DNA of 48,666 bases from Intestinimonas sp052065695 (GTDB lineage Bacteria > Bacillota > Clostridia > Oscillospirales > Oscillospiraceae): NCBI RefSeq assembly GCF_052065695.1, contig NZ_JBQHTM010000027.1:1-48666 (forward strand), given 5' to 3'. Positions 33,270 through 42,379 of the stretch are shown here, in pieces; position 1 is the stretch's first letter; every line of letters begins with the position of its first letter. The notes below the pieces were generated by a model. That model made no database searches and was not told the DNA's origin. It worked only from the letters and a program-made list of their open reading frames with translations. The position numbers and the translations under genes were made by a program.

Positions 33270-33784
33270 AGCGCCTGCGCCGAAAGCTGAAAAGCAGCCG
33301 GGGCCTGACCCTGGTGGAGATGGTTGCGGCGGCGGGGGTGCTGGCGCTGCTGGGGCTGATGCTCAATACCGGCCTGTTCATGGCACAGGACAGCTACAAC
33401 AAAATGACCGGTGAGGCGGAGAGCCAGCTGCTCCTGTCCACTCTTGCCGACCTGCTGTCCAACGAACTGCGTTACGCCCGGGATGTGGAGACGGACGGAA
33501 GCGGCAATCTTCAGCGCTATACCAGCGTCAATTACGGCCGCAACACCACCCTGTCCCTCAATGAAAATCAGCAGCTGGAAGCGAATAAACGCCAGATGCT
33601 CTCCGGCGGAGCCTACGGCAACGGAGCCTACCGGATTGAGACATGGAGCATCGTCTATGATGAAACGGCCAGGCTGTTTACGGTCCAATTAAAAGTGACC
33701 GGACGCAATTCCATCTCCAATGAAACCGAATTTTCCGTCCGCTGCCTCAACGGCGCCGTGGGCGAAGAGGGAGGAAGCACATGA
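33266..33784 (+). CDS. Minor pilin, PilW/GspJ-like
   Basis: 172 residues. Prepilin signal SSRG then LTLVEMVAAAGVLALL (cut after G13, Glu at +5), followed by a globular domain of the J-type length. It overlaps both neighbours by 4 bp. With the two genes before it, it completes an H-K-I-J-like set in which the giant protein takes the H position (inference from order and motifs). Confidence 0.78.
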   Translation: MKRLRRKLKSSRGLTLVEMVAAAGVLALLGLMLNTGLFMAQDSYNKMTGEAESQLLLSTLADLLSNELRYARDVETDGSGNLQRYTSVNYGRNTTLSLNENQQLEANKRQMLSGGAYGNGAYRIETWSIVYDETARLFTVQLKVTGRNSISNETEFSVRCLNGAVGEEGGST

Positions 33785-35487
33785 AGTACACACGGCTGGG
33801 CGACCTGCTGGTGGGCAACGGCACCATTACCCAAGAGCAGCTGCAAGAGGCCCTCAAGCTGCAAAAAGAAAACGGCAAGCGCCTGGGCGATATCCTGCGG
33901 GACAACCACATCATTACAGAAAACCAGGTGATTGAGGCCCTGATGACCCAGCTGGGTCTGGAGTTCATCGACCTGAACGCCTGTACCATCTCATCAGAAA
34001 TGGCCCAGCTGGTGCCCAAAAGCATTGCCAAAAAGCACCGGGTGGTCCCGGTGCGGGCCACTCGCACAGAGCTGTACCTGGGGATGTCCGACCCGCTGAA
34101 CTTTACCGCCATTGAAGAGGTGGCGGCGGCTACCCGCCGCCAGGTCATTCCCATGATCGCCACCGAATCCGCCCTGGAGCGGGCTGTACAGAACCTGTAC
34201 AGCAACCAGGGCACCATGAAGGCCATTGAGGACATGCGCCGGGACCTGGACTCCGGCCAGTATGGAGCGGCCATCCGCATCGGCGATGAGATGCAGCTGG
34301 CGGCCGACGAGGGGGACGAAAACGCCGCCCCCACCATCCGCCTGGTCAACTCCATCATCCACCGGGCCTATACGGAAAACGCTAGCGACATCCACCTGGA
34401 GCCTACCGGCGAGAAGCTGCAAATCCGCATGCGCATCGACGGCGTGTTGCGCAACATCATCACGGTACCCCGGGAATTACAGATGTCGGTCATTTCCCGT
34501 ATCAAGATCATGGCCCAGATGGACATCGCCCAGAAGAACATCCCCCAGGACGGGCGCATCAACATGACGGTGCAGCAGGAGACCCTGGATTTGCGTGTGT
34601 CCACTCTGCCCACCATCCACGGGGAGAAAATCGTCATCCGTCTGCTGCGCAAGGATGCACGGATGGTCACCATCGACGGCATCGGCCTGCAGGGGGAGAA
34701 CCGGCGCAAGTTCCTGGAGCTGCTCTCCGGCAGCACCGAGGGTGTGCTGATGGTGGTGGGCCCCACCGGCTCCGGTAAGACCTCCACCCTCTACACCATG
34801 ATCGACCACAAGAAGAGCGAGGAGGTCAACCTCATCTCCCTGGAGGACCCGGTGGAGTACCACATGGAAGGGGTCTGCCAGGTGCAGATCAACGAGCGCA
34901 CCGACCTGACCTTTGCCAACGCCCTGCGGGCGGTACTGCGCCAGGACCCGGACATCATCGCCGTAGGCGAGATTCGGGACGGCGAGACGGCGGAGATCGC
35001 CATGCGGGCGGCTATGACCGGCCACCTGGTGCTCACCACCATCCACACCAACGACGCCCTGTCCTCCATCGACCGCCTGCTGGACATCGGGGTGGAGCCC
35101 TACCTCATCGCCGGGGCGGTGCGGGGCATCATTTCCCAGCGGCTGGTGCGAAAGATCTGTCCCCGGTGCTGTCAGGCCTACACGCCCACCGAGGAGGAGG
35201 CCGCCCTGCTGGAGCTGCCCTGGAGGGATGACCTGAAGTTTTACCGGGGCGCGGGCTGCCCGGACTGCTTCCAGACCGGCTATCGGGGCCGGACGGCGGT
35301 GTTTGAGATCCTGCCGGTCACGCCGGAGATCCGCCGGGCCATCCACCGGCGGGACCTCAAGGAGCTGGAGGAGGCGGTACACCACTCCACCTTCCAGCCC
35401 CTCCTGGTCAACTGTGCCCAGCTGGTGACCCAGGGGGTCACCACCACAGAGGAAATCCTCAGGATCGTAGGGAGACAAGTGGAATGA
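33781..35487 (+). CDS. pilB: Type IV pilus extension ATPase PilB
   Basis: 568 residues. N-terminal MshEN-type domain (about 1-150; LGDLLVGNGTITQEQLQEAL). MshEN domains bind c-di-GMP in some pilus ATPases; this was not verified here. Motor domain: Walker A GPTGSGKTSTLY (about 326), Asp box ISLEDPVEYHM, Walker B DPDIIAVGEIRD, and the His box TGHLVLTTIHTND. A four-Cys zinc motif (CPRC ... CPDC) at about 460-495 is typical of GspE/PilB. It powers pilin addition from the cytoplasmic face. Confidence 0.95.
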   Translation: MKYTRLGDLLVGNGTITQEQLQEALKLQKENGKRLGDILRDNHIITENQVIEALMTQLGLEFIDLNACTISSEMAQLVPKSIAKKHRVVPVRATRTELYLGMSDPLNFTAIEEVAAATRRQVIPMIATESALERAVQNLYSNQGTMKAIEDMRRDLDSGQYGAAIRIGDEMQLAADEGDENAAPTIRLVNSIIHRAYTENASDIHLEPTGEKLQIRMRIDGVLRNIITVPRELQMSVISRIKIMAQMDIAQKNIPQDGRINMTVQQETLDLRVSTLPTIHGEKIVIRLLRKDARMVTIDGIGLQGENRRKFLELLSGSTEGVLMVVGPTGSGKTSTLYTMIDHKKSEEVNLISLEDPVEYHMEGVCQVQINERTDLTFANALRAVLRQDPDIIAVGEIRDGETAEIAMRAAMTGHLVLTTIHTNDALSSIDRLLDIGVEPYLIAGAVRGIISQRLVRKICPRCCQAYTPTEEEAALLELPWRDDLKFYRGAGCPDCFQTGYRGRTAVFEILPVTPEIRRAIHRRDLKELEEAVHHSTFQPLLVNCAQLVTQGVTTTEEILRIVGRQVE

Positions 35488-36584
35488 ACATCAAGGAATA
35501 CATCGAAAAAGCCAAAGCTGACCGGGCCTCTGACCTGCATCTGGTCTGCGCCCTGCCCCCCAAATACCGGGTGGACGGGGAGATCCGGGACCTGGAGCCC
35601 ACCCCCCTCACCGCCCAGCAATGCATGGAGATGGCCCGGGAGCTGGCGGGAGACAATTTCGGCCAGCTGGAGGCGGTGGGCGAGCTGGATCTGGCCCTCA
35701 CCATCGCGGGGGTGCGCTGCCGTGTGAACCTGTTTCGACAGCAGGGGTTTTACTCCGCCGCCATCCGTCTGCTCAACGATCACATCCCCCAGCTGGAGGA
35801 GCTGGGTCTGCCCGAGGTGGTGAAGGAGTTTGCCTCCTACAACCAGGGGCTGGTGCTCATCACCGGCGAGACAGGCTCGGGCAAATCCACCACTCTGGCC
35901 GCCCTGCTCAACCAGATTAACCACACCCAGCGGCTGCACATCCTCACCCTGGAGGACCCGGTGGAGTACATCTACACCCCCGACCAGTGCCTCATCAACC
36001 AGCGGGAGATCGGCCGGGATACCATGAGCTTTGCCGCCGGTCTGCGGGCCGCTCTGCGTGAGGACCCGGATGTAATCCTGGTGGGGGAGATGCGGGACCT
36101 GGACACCATCCAGACCGCCCTCACCGCCGCCGAGACGGGCCACCTGGTTTTCGGCACCGTCCACACCAACTCGGCCGCCGACTCCATTGACCGTATCGTG
36201 GACGTCTTTCCCGCCGAGCGGCAGCAGCAGATCCGGCTCCAGCTGTCCATGACGTTGAAGGCAGTGCTCTCCCAGCAGCTTCTGCCCCGCAACGGCAAGC
36301 CGGGCCGGGTGCTGGCCTGCGAGGTGATGAAGACCGACGACGCCATCCGCAACCTCATCCGGGAGGGTAAGACCCCCCAGATTCAGAACTCCATCCAGAC
36401 CAGCGGCTCCATCGGCAACATCCTCATGGACCGCTCTTTGCAAAACCTGTACCGCAGCGGGGCCATCTCCCAGCAGACCATGGAGGGCGCGCTGCGGGGC
36501 GGCTTGGGTCAGATGTCGGCCTCTTCTATGGGCGGGCCTGTGGGCACCGGTCTGGGAACCCGTCCCCGGAGCATTGGCCGATGA
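35484..36584 (+). CDS. pilT: Type IV pilus retraction ATPase PilT
   Basis: 366 residues, overlapping pilB by 4 bp. Walker A GETGSGKSTTLA at about 127, Walker B DPDVILVGEMRD, TGHLVFGTVHTNSAADSIDR and the PilT-specific AIRNLIREGKTPQIQNSI. It lacks the zinc motif of PilB. PilT drives pilus retraction, so twitching or DNA uptake is possible in addition to adhesion. Confidence 0.94.
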   Translation: MNIKEYIEKAKADRASDLHLVCALPPKYRVDGEIRDLEPTPLTAQQCMEMARELAGDNFGQLEAVGELDLALTIAGVRCRVNLFRQQGFYSAAIRLLNDHIPQLEELGLPEVVKEFASYNQGLVLITGETGSGKSTTLAALLNQINHTQRLHILTLEDPVEYIYTPDQCLINQREIGRDTMSFAAGLRAALREDPDVILVGEMRDLDTIQTALTAAETGHLVFGTVHTNSAADSIDRIVDVFPAERQQQIRLQLSMTLKAVLSQQLLPRNGKPGRVLACEVMKTDDAIRNLIREGKTPQIQNSIQTSGSIGNILMDRSLQNLYRSGAISQQTMEGALRGGLGQMSASSMGGPVGTGLGTRPRSIGR

Positions 36585-36598
36585 AGGAGGGATAGACC

Positions 36599-37804
36599 AT
36601 GCCGACCTATCGCTATGAAGCCGTGGGCGGAGACGGCCAGCGGGCCGAGGGTGTGCTGGAGGCCTCCGACAGCGCCCAGGCGGTTTCCCTCATCCGCCAG
36701 AGCTACGACGTGGTGCTCAAGCTGGAGGAGATCGCCGCCCCCCGCACCGACCCTCTGGAGAAATTTCAAAAGCTCAACCTGAAGGTCTTTGCCTTGATGT
36801 GCAAACAGTTTGCCATCATCCTCAAGGCGGGCTTGCCTCTGGTGCAGACGGTGGACCTGGTGGCCTCCCAGATTTCGGATAAAATGCTCAAAAAGCTGCT
36901 GGACGAGGTGTCTCTGGACATCGCCAATGGCTGGAGCCTTTCTTACAGCTTCTCCCAGCGAGGCAAGGGCCGCCTGCCCGTGACTTTTATTGAGACCATC
37001 CGGGCGGGGGAGGAGTCGGGCGATTTGGTGCGCTCCTTTGACCGGATGAGCACCTACTACGACCGCATGACCAAGACCCGGCAGAAGGCCACCAGCGCCC
37101 TGATTTACCCCGCCTTTCTCACAGTGGTGGCGGTGTTTGTCATCATCATCATTATGACCTACGCCGTGCCCACCTTTGCCTCTGCCTTTGAGTCCATGAG
37201 TATAGAGCTGCCATTACCGACCCGAATTGTGATCGGACTGTCCAACTTTTTCAGCCGGTACATCTGGGTACTGCTGTGTGTGGTGGCAGCGATCGTCTTT
37301 CTGATCCGGCTGTACGCCGGAACGGCAGGGGGGCGCATCCGCATGGCCCAGTTCCGGCTGACCCTGCCTATCCTGGGCCAGCTTGCCGCCATGACCTCGG
37401 CCAGCCAGTTTGCCCACACCATGGCCGCCATGCTCTCGGCGGGCATGCCCATCCTGAAGGCGTTGGACACCGCCTCCCGCTCGGTGAGCAACGCCCACCT
37501 GTCGGCGCAGATCCAGAGCGTCATCCCCGGTGTGGAGGGGGGACGCCCCCTGGGGGAGTGTCTGCGCACCTGCAAAGACCTGCCCCCCATGCTGGTGCAG
37601 ATGACCGCTATGGGCGAGGCCACCGGCTCGTTGGAGGGCACGTTGGAGATCCAGGCCGAGTACTACGACAACGAGGTGGACACCCTGTCCGCCCGGGCCC
37701 TGGCCCTGCTGGAGCCCATCATCATCTGTGTTATGGCGGTGTTTGTGGTACTCATTCTGCTGTCCATTTATCTGCCCATGTTCAGCCTGTACGGAAGCAT
37801 TTAG
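36599..37804 (+). CDS. pilC: Type IV pilus inner-membrane platform PilC
   Basis: 401 residues, ribosome site GAAGGAGGG before ATG. Two repeated T2SSF domains: the first at about 60-190 (LMCKQFAIILKAGLPLVQTV), the second at about 265-395 (SQFAHTMAAMLSAGMPILKAL). Three membrane helices, including VVAVFVIIIIMTYAVPTF and the C-terminal LEPIIICVMAVFVVLILLS. It anchors the ATPases and pilin assembly. Confidence 0.94.
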   Translation: MPTYRYEAVGGDGQRAEGVLEASDSAQAVSLIRQSYDVVLKLEEIAAPRTDPLEKFQKLNLKVFALMCKQFAIILKAGLPLVQTVDLVASQISDKMLKKLLDEVSLDIANGWSLSYSFSQRGKGRLPVTFIETIRAGEESGDLVRSFDRMSTYYDRMTKTRQKATSALIYPAFLTVVAVFVIIIIMTYAVPTFASAFESMSIELPLPTRIVIGLSNFFSRYIWVLLCVVAAIVFLIRLYAGTAGGRIRMAQFRLTLPILGQLAAMTSASQFAHTMAAMLSAGMPILKALDTASRSVSNAHLSAQIQSVIPGVEGGRPLGECLRTCKDLPPMLVQMTAMGEATGSLEGTLEIQAEYYDNEVDTLSARALALLEPIIICVMAVFVVLILLSIYLPMFSLYGSI

Positions 37805-37855
37805 TCTGTCATGAGAGGGCGGCCACCCCGTCCTTTGATGAAATATATGTTTTTG

Positions 37856-37873
37856 ATCTGCCCCAGGGCAGAT
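37856..37873. repeat. Hairpin in the leader of the first major pilin gene
   Basis: ATCTGCCC (37856-37863) pairs with GGGCAGAT, 27 bp before the pilin start. It may stabilise or define the 5' end of an abundant pilin message. Confidence 0.45.
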
Positions 37874-37899
37874 ACAAATAAGAAGGAGGAGAGAATCCA

Positions 37900-38310
37900 A
37901 TGAATCTGAAACAGAAATTGTCCAAGAAGCTGAAGAAGACCGGCGGCTTCACCCTCATCGAGATGCTCATCGTGGTGGCCATTATCGCCATTCTGGTGGC
38001 GGTGTCCATCCCCATGGTGAGCAGTTCCCTGGACAAGGCCAAAGTCGCCACCGACCAGGCCAATGAGCGGGCTGCGAAGGCTGCCGCAATTATTACTTAC
38101 ATGACGACTGGAACTACCGGTACTTGTTATTATGACGCAAATACCGGTACCATTGTTACCACGGCACCGACTGCCTCCAAATATGGTCAGTGTTCTAAGC
38201 ATAAAGATGGCTATATTAAGCTTACTATCGGTACTGACGGTACCGTTAGTGATCTGGAATGGGCGGAAGTACCGGCAACTGGTGGTGATTCTACCGCTCA
38301 TAGTTCGTGA
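37900..38310 (+). CDS. pilA: Major type IV pilin, copy 1
   Basis: 136 residues with a very strong ribosome site (AAGGAGGAGA). Prepilin signal LKKTGG then FTLIEMLIVVAIIAI (cut after G16, Glu at +5). The N-terminal helix is standard; the C-terminal half (from about residue 65) is small and rich in Thr, Gly and Tyr. From about 38090 on, codons become noticeably more AT-rich than in the neighbours, as though the exposed part had been replaced. A second pilin with nearly the same N-terminus follows. Confidence 0.92.
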   Translation: MNLKQKLSKKLKKTGGFTLIEMLIVVAIIAILVAVSIPMVSSSLDKAKVATDQANERAAKAAAIITYMTTGTTGTCYYDANTGTIVTTAPTASKYGQCSKHKDGYIKLTIGTDGTVSDLEWAEVPATGGDSTAHSS

Positions 38311-38372
38311 GCATTTAAAAAGATATAAATAAAGATATCTTCCGCCGGGGCGGGGTGGCCCCCCGGTGGGAA

Positions 38373-38418
38373 CCCAAAGCGGAAAACCGCTTTGGGAGAG
38401 CTCCGGACTTTCCGGAGC
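38373..38418. repeat. Two strong hairpins between the pilin genes
   Basis: CCCAAAGCGG / CCGCTTTGGG (38373-38382 with 38387-38396) and GCTCCGGA / TCCGGAGC (38400-38407 with 38411-38418). They lack a T-tract, so partial termination or protection of the pilA message from 3' decay is more likely than full termination. Confidence 0.6.
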
Positions 38419-38465
38419 CCTCCCAAGGCCGTTTGTCTTGTCTGTCCCACAGGAGGCGAAGGAGT

Positions 38466-38870
38466 ATGAAGAGGTCCCGGCGCCGCCGCACCGGCGGCTT
38501 TACCCTCATCGAAATGCTCATCGTGGTGGCTGTCATCGCCGTCCTTGTGGCGGTGTCTATTCCCATGGTCAATGCCAGCCTGGAAGAGGTCCGGGTAGCT
38601 ACCGACCAGGCCAATGAGCGGTCCGCCAAGGCTGTCGCCCTGGCGGACTACCTGATGGAGGGCCACACTGGAAATATCACTTATTTTTACAGATCCGATG
38701 GCACGGCGACCATCATTACCCGTGATGAAGATTGGCCCCCAGCCGGAACCCCCGGCTATGACTACGGTCAGAGCAAAGCCCACAAGGGCAAATTTGTCCG
38801 AGTGGATATTACAGCGGACGACGGCGTGACCAACATAGAAATTAACTGGGATGAGGTTAAAATTTTTTGA
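38466..38870 (+). CDS. Major type IV pilin, copy 2
   Basis: 134 residues from ATG at 38466 (GGCGAAGGAG before it); an upstream in-frame start at 38355 runs through the hairpins and is rejected. Prepilin signal RRRRTGG then FTLIEMLIVVAVIAVL (cut after G11). Residues through about 60 are nearly the same as in copy 1 (VATDQANERS), but the C-terminal part differs. Two major pilins may be alternatives or be mixed in one fibre. Confidence 0.9.
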   Translation: MKRSRRRRTGGFTLIEMLIVVAVIAVLVAVSIPMVNASLEEVRVATDQANERSAKAVALADYLMEGHTGNITYFYRSDGTATIITRDEDWPPAGTPGYDYGQSKAHKGKFVRVDITADDGVTNIEINWDEVKIF

Positions 38871-38901
38871 CTGATTTTCCTTGAAAAGGAGTACCCCGCG
38901 C

Positions 38902-39678
38902 ATGGACGCAGACCTGCTGTTACAATTTTACATAGCCCTGTGGCTGGCCGTTCTGGGGGCGGCGTTGGGCAGCTTTCTCTGCTGCGCCGCCGACCGGGGC
39001 GGCCTGCCCACGGGGCGCTCTCGGTGTGATGGCTGCGGCCATGTGCTGGGGGTGGGGGAGCTGATCCCCATCTTTAGCTACCTGTTTTCCCGTGGCCGCT
39101 GCCGCCACTGCGGCGGGGCCATCCCCGTGCGCTGCCTGGTGGCGGAGCTGGTGGGGGCGGCGGGGTTTGCCGCCCTGGGGCTGAAATTTGGTCCCAGCCT
39201 GGAGCTGGTCATGCAGCTCATCCTGGCGGGACTTCTTTTGCTGCTCAGTTTAGTTGACTGGACTACCCACATACTGCCCGACAAGCTGTTGCTTGTGGCA
39301 ATTGTCAACCGGGTGGCCTTTCTTGTCCTGCTCCAGGAGCCCCTGGGTGAGACCCTGCCCCAAATGGCCCTGGGTGCCTTTAGCGTGTCCCTGCCCCTGC
39401 TGCTGCTGTCCCTGGTGATGGACGCTCTGCTGAAAAAGGACACCCTGGGGGGCGGCGATATTAAGCTTTTGTTTGTGCTGGGGCTGTACCTTAGCTGGCT
39501 GGAGATGCTGCTGCTACTGGTTTTGGCCTGTGTGCTGGCCCTTGCGTGGGCCGCCGGGCCGGGACGGCGTCAGTCCGGGGCGGAAATTCCCCTGGGCCCC
39601 TTTCTGGCGGCCGCCTGGCTGGCGGTCACCCTGTTTGGAGGGCCATTGATCCAGTGGTATTTAAGTCTGCTGGGATGA
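38902..39678 (+). CDS. pilD: Prepilin peptidase PilD
   Basis: 258 residues from ATG at 38902 (AAAGGAG 10 nt before it). N-terminal methylase-type part has the four-Cys zinc motif (SRCDGCGH ... GRCRHCGG). The A24 aspartyl protease part has the two catalytic Asp: LVDWTTHILPDKL and LGGGDIKLLF. Multiple membrane helices. It cuts and methylates the pilins made from this operon. Confidence 0.94.
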   Translation: MDADLLLQFYIALWLAVLGAALGSFLCCAADRGGLPTGRSRCDGCGHVLGVGELIPIFSYLFSRGRCRHCGGAIPVRCLVAELVGAAGFAALGLKFGPSLELVMQLILAGLLLLLSLVDWTTHILPDKLLLVAIVNRVAFLVLLQEPLGETLPQMALGAFSVSLPLLLLSLVMDALLKKDTLGGGDIKLLFVLGLYLSWLEMLLLLVLACVLALAWAAGPGRRQSGAEIPLGPFLAAAWLAVTLFGGPLIQWYLSLLG

Positions 39679-39691
39679 GAGGATGAAATTG

Positions 39692-40717
39692 ATGTCAAAA
39701 AGTATAAAAGTTGCCTTTGATCTGGGTAACAGCAGTTTAAAAATTGCTGCGCTGAAAAAGGGGGTTCTGGAGCTGCACGAGCTGCCCCTGCCGGAGAACC
39801 TGATGGAGGAGGACAATATCCTCATGCCCCACGCCTTCTCCGCCTTTTTGAAAAAGGCCAAAAAGGACCTGCGCCTGCCCGGCGGGCCGGCGGGGCTACT
39901 GTTGCCCTCCAGCAAGGCCATCTGCCGCCTGGTGACCATGCCCCGCATGTCGGTGGACCAGCTGATGCTCAACCTGCCCTATGAATTCAGCGACTTCATC
40001 CACGGCGAGCCCCATCAGTACTACTGTGACTACGCCCTGTGCCAGGCCGAGTCCCAGGAACCGCCCCAACAGGATGAGCCGGGGGAAGAACAGCTGACCA
40101 TGATGGCGGCGGTGGTCCAGCGCCAGCAGATCCAGGACTATATCCGTATTTTCTCCGCCGGGGGCTTCTTCCTCAAGTGCATTCTCCCCCAGGAGATGTC
40201 CCTCATTCAGTTGGTGCAGAACTGCCGCCGGGAGCGCGCCGAAGCTCCCGGGGAGTTTTGCTTTATCGACCTGGGCTTTTTGTCCACCCGTATTTTTGTC
40301 GTCCACAGCGACCACATCCAAGCCGCCCGCCGCGTACCGATCGGCATCAGGGCTCTGGACGAGGTGGTGGCCGATCTGTTTCATATGGACCCCTTCCTGG
40401 CCGACGCCTACAAACGCGGCAACCACCAGGGGGTTCTGGAGCATCCCCGCTGCATGGAGGTCTACGAAAACCTGGCCGTGGAGGTGCTGAAGGTCATCAA
40501 CTTCTACCACTTTACCTACCGACAGAACCAGCTGGACGGGGTATACCTGATCGGCGGCGGTGCGGAGATCGCGCCGCTGCGCCGCCTGTTGGAGGAAACT
40601 CTGGGCCTACCCGCCCTCCCGGTGGATACCCTCATCCCAGGCAGGGAGGGTCAAGTGCAAAACGGCACCTTTGTGTGTGCTGTTGGTCTGATGGCTGAAG
40701 CGGAAAAGGAGGGATAA
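39692..40717 (+). CDS. pilM: Type IV pilus assembly ATPase-like PilM
   Basis: 341 residues from ATG at 39692 (GAGAGG 9 nt before it); ATG at 39683 is the alternative. Actin-like fold with phosphate-binding loops KVAFDLGNSSLKIAAL and CFIDLGFLSTRIFVV and a late LIGGGAEIAPLRRL. PilM binds the N-terminus of PilN at the membrane and links PilN/PilO to the motor. Confidence 0.9.
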   Translation: MSKSIKVAFDLGNSSLKIAALKKGVLELHELPLPENLMEEDNILMPHAFSAFLKKAKKDLRLPGGPAGLLLPSSKAICRLVTMPRMSVDQLMLNLPYEFSDFIHGEPHQYYCDYALCQAESQEPPQQDEPGEEQLTMMAAVVQRQQIQDYIRIFSAGGFFLKCILPQEMSLIQLVQNCRRERAEAPGEFCFIDLGFLSTRIFVVHSDHIQAARRVPIGIRALDEVVADLFHMDPFLADAYKRGNHQGVLEHPRCMEVYENLAVEVLKVINFYHFTYRQNQLDGVYLIGGGAEIAPLRRLLEETLGLPALPVDTLIPGREGQVQNGTFVCAVGLMAEAEKEG

Positions 40718-40720
40718 GCC

Positions 40721-41308
40721 ATGAAACTGGATACCGATGTGCGCCATCTGGTGGCCAGAAAAAAGATAGTCTATCCCACCAAGCGCTCCATGAATCTGTA
40801 CTTCAAAGTGGACCGCACCACTGCCCCCGCCACTGCGGCGCTGTATATACTGTTTGCGGCGGCGGTGCTGCTTGGCCTGGGAAAAATCATGGTCTATGAC
40901 TTCGTAAGCCAGGAGAAACAGCTGGAAAGCCACATTCTGACGCTCGACCAGCACACTGCCCAACAGATACAGCAGCTTGAAAACTACGATCAGGTGCTGG
41001 AGGACTACATCCGCTCCATCCCCACCCAGCAGGAACAGGAACACGCCGACGTCATGGAACTCCTGGCCCTCATCGACACCACCATCCGCCCCTCCGCCCA
41101 GATCTCCCAGGTGGCCATCGAGGGCAACCAGGTGGTTATCTCCTTCTCCGGTGTCACCCTGGCTCAGGCCGCGGACTTGATCGTCCAACTGGAACAGTCC
41201 CCTCTGGTATCTGACACTCAGGTGGATACCGCCTCCTCCACGGACGAAGCCGAACAGGTGGAGGTTCACGTCTATTTTCAGGTTGCACAGGAGGATACTG
41301 TCTCATGA
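40721..41308 (+). CDS. pilN: Type IV pilus assembly protein PilN-like
   Basis: 195 residues with AAAGGAGG upstream. One membrane helix at about 42-62 (ALYILFAAAVLLGLGKIMVY), a coiled-coil part (SQEKQLESHILTLDQHTAQQ) and a small beta domain. The N-terminal cytoplasmic part is longer than in Gram-negative PilN, with KSxxN-like residues (KRSMNLYFKVD) that may meet PilM. It overlaps pilO by 4 bp. Confidence 0.8.
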   Translation: MKLDTDVRHLVARKKIVYPTKRSMNLYFKVDRTTAPATAALYILFAAAVLLGLGKIMVYDFVSQEKQLESHILTLDQHTAQQIQQLENYDQVLEDYIRSIPTQQEQEHADVMELLALIDTTIRPSAQISQVAIEGNQVVISFSGVTLAQAADLIVQLEQSPLVSDTQVDTASSTDEAEQVEVHVYFQVAQEDTVS

Positions 41309-41871
41309 GAAAGCTTTCCGTTCGTGAACGGGTGCTGCTGTTCCTGCTGGCCATCGTTGCAGCTGTCAGCGGATATGTCCTGTTTTTCTATCTGCCCACT
41401 ACCCAGCGCTTAGCGTCCCTCAACACACAGATTGCCCAGTCTCAGGAACTGTCCGCCCAGCTGGAAGCCAAGCTGACCAGCCAGCAGCAGATGGAGAAAA
41501 AGCTGGAGCAGCTTTCCGCCCAGGGTGCCCAGGTACCCTATATGCCAGCCTACGACAACCTTCAGGCCGTCATGGTTGAGCTGCACACCATTCTGGCCGG
41601 CTGCCAGGAATACTCCCTCTCCTTCCAGGGTGAGCAGGGCGAGAACAATGTCTTTTATCGCCGTGTGTCCATTCCCTTTACTTGCGGCAGCTACGAGCAA
41701 GCCCTTGAAATCCTGCAGAAGCTCCATGACAGTACTCTGCGTGGCCTTCTGGGGGACATGCAGCTTTCACAGCAGGAAAATGGAGCTGTAAAAGTATCTG
41801 CAACCATAACATTTTTTGAGTATCAGACTGCCGAATCGGCTCAAAACCAAGAGGAGGTTGAGCCGTACTAA
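41305..41871 (+). CDS. pilO: Type IV pilus assembly protein PilO-like
   Basis: 188 residues, starting MRKLSVRERVLLFLLAIVAA. One membrane helix at about 9-30, a coiled coil (SQELSAQLEAKLTSQQQMEK) and a ferredoxin-like domain (FYRRVSIPFTCGSYEQALEI). This is the usual PilO layout. Last gene of the pilus operon. No secretin gene follows, as expected for a single-membrane cell. Confidence 0.82.
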   Translation: MRKLSVRERVLLFLLAIVAAVSGYVLFFYLPTTQRLASLNTQIAQSQELSAQLEAKLTSQQQMEKKLEQLSAQGAQVPYMPAYDNLQAVMVELHTILAGCQEYSLSFQGEQGENNVFYRRVSIPFTCGSYEQALEILQKLHDSTLRGLLGDMQLSQQENGAVKVSATITFFEYQTAESAQNQEEVEPY

Positions 41872-42208
41872 ACATTTTTTCTCATACTCAGGCAAAAAAT
41901 GCAGAATTTAATGGTAAGGAGAACGGTTTATATTTATATTTACGGAAATGAAACGGGCAAACTGTGCCCGCAGTGTGGTTACGACTGCTGGTCCGTGCGA
42001 TATATCGAACAGCCAGGCGGAACAATATGTTTATGTACCTGTGCTGTGTGTTTACATTATTCTAAGACGGACGCACGAATTACACCTCAAATTATTCTTG
42101 TGGAACGTCCAGCAAAAAGTGTGCAGATTCAGTTATAAATTGACGGAACGAATTTTCCGGCGTTGATACTTTCTTTGAGCCTCCAACCTTGGATAGCGTA
42201 TATACGAA
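41872..42208. other. Gene-free stretch after the pilus operon
   Basis: No supported gene. A 79-codon ORF (41899-42138) with several Cys (LCPQCGYDC, CLCTCAVC) has no convincing start or family and may be a relic. Confidence 0.4.
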
Positions 42209-42348
42209 GGGGCTGTTGCAAAATAGAATTTCAAAAAATTAGGCCAAAGAAAAAGTTAGAGAGAACCGTCAAATTAGTGGTTCTCTCTAACTTTTTTAAT
42301 GGGCAATTTTCCTGTTTGGGTCTGAAAAACGAATTTTTCAACAGGCCC
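42209..42348. mobile_element. MITE-like element with internal terminator
   Basis: About 140 bp with inverted ends: GGGGCTGTTGCAAAAT at 42209-42224 and, on the other strand, GGGCCTGTTGAAAAATT ending near 42348. Such ends are typical of IS1182/ISL3-like transposons in Firmicutes. Inside, a perfect 18-bp stem (AAAAAGTTAGAGAGAACC paired with its complement, about 42250-42297) is flanked by A and T runs. There is no transposase. Target duplication was not clear. Confidence 0.6.
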
Positions 42349-42379
42349 TTTCCCTTATTTCCGGGCCTTTTCCATAGTC

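Noticed and set aside
41899..42138. Cys-rich 79-codon ORF after pilO
   Set aside because: No proper start signal or recognised zinc-ribbon family; mentioned only as a possible relic.
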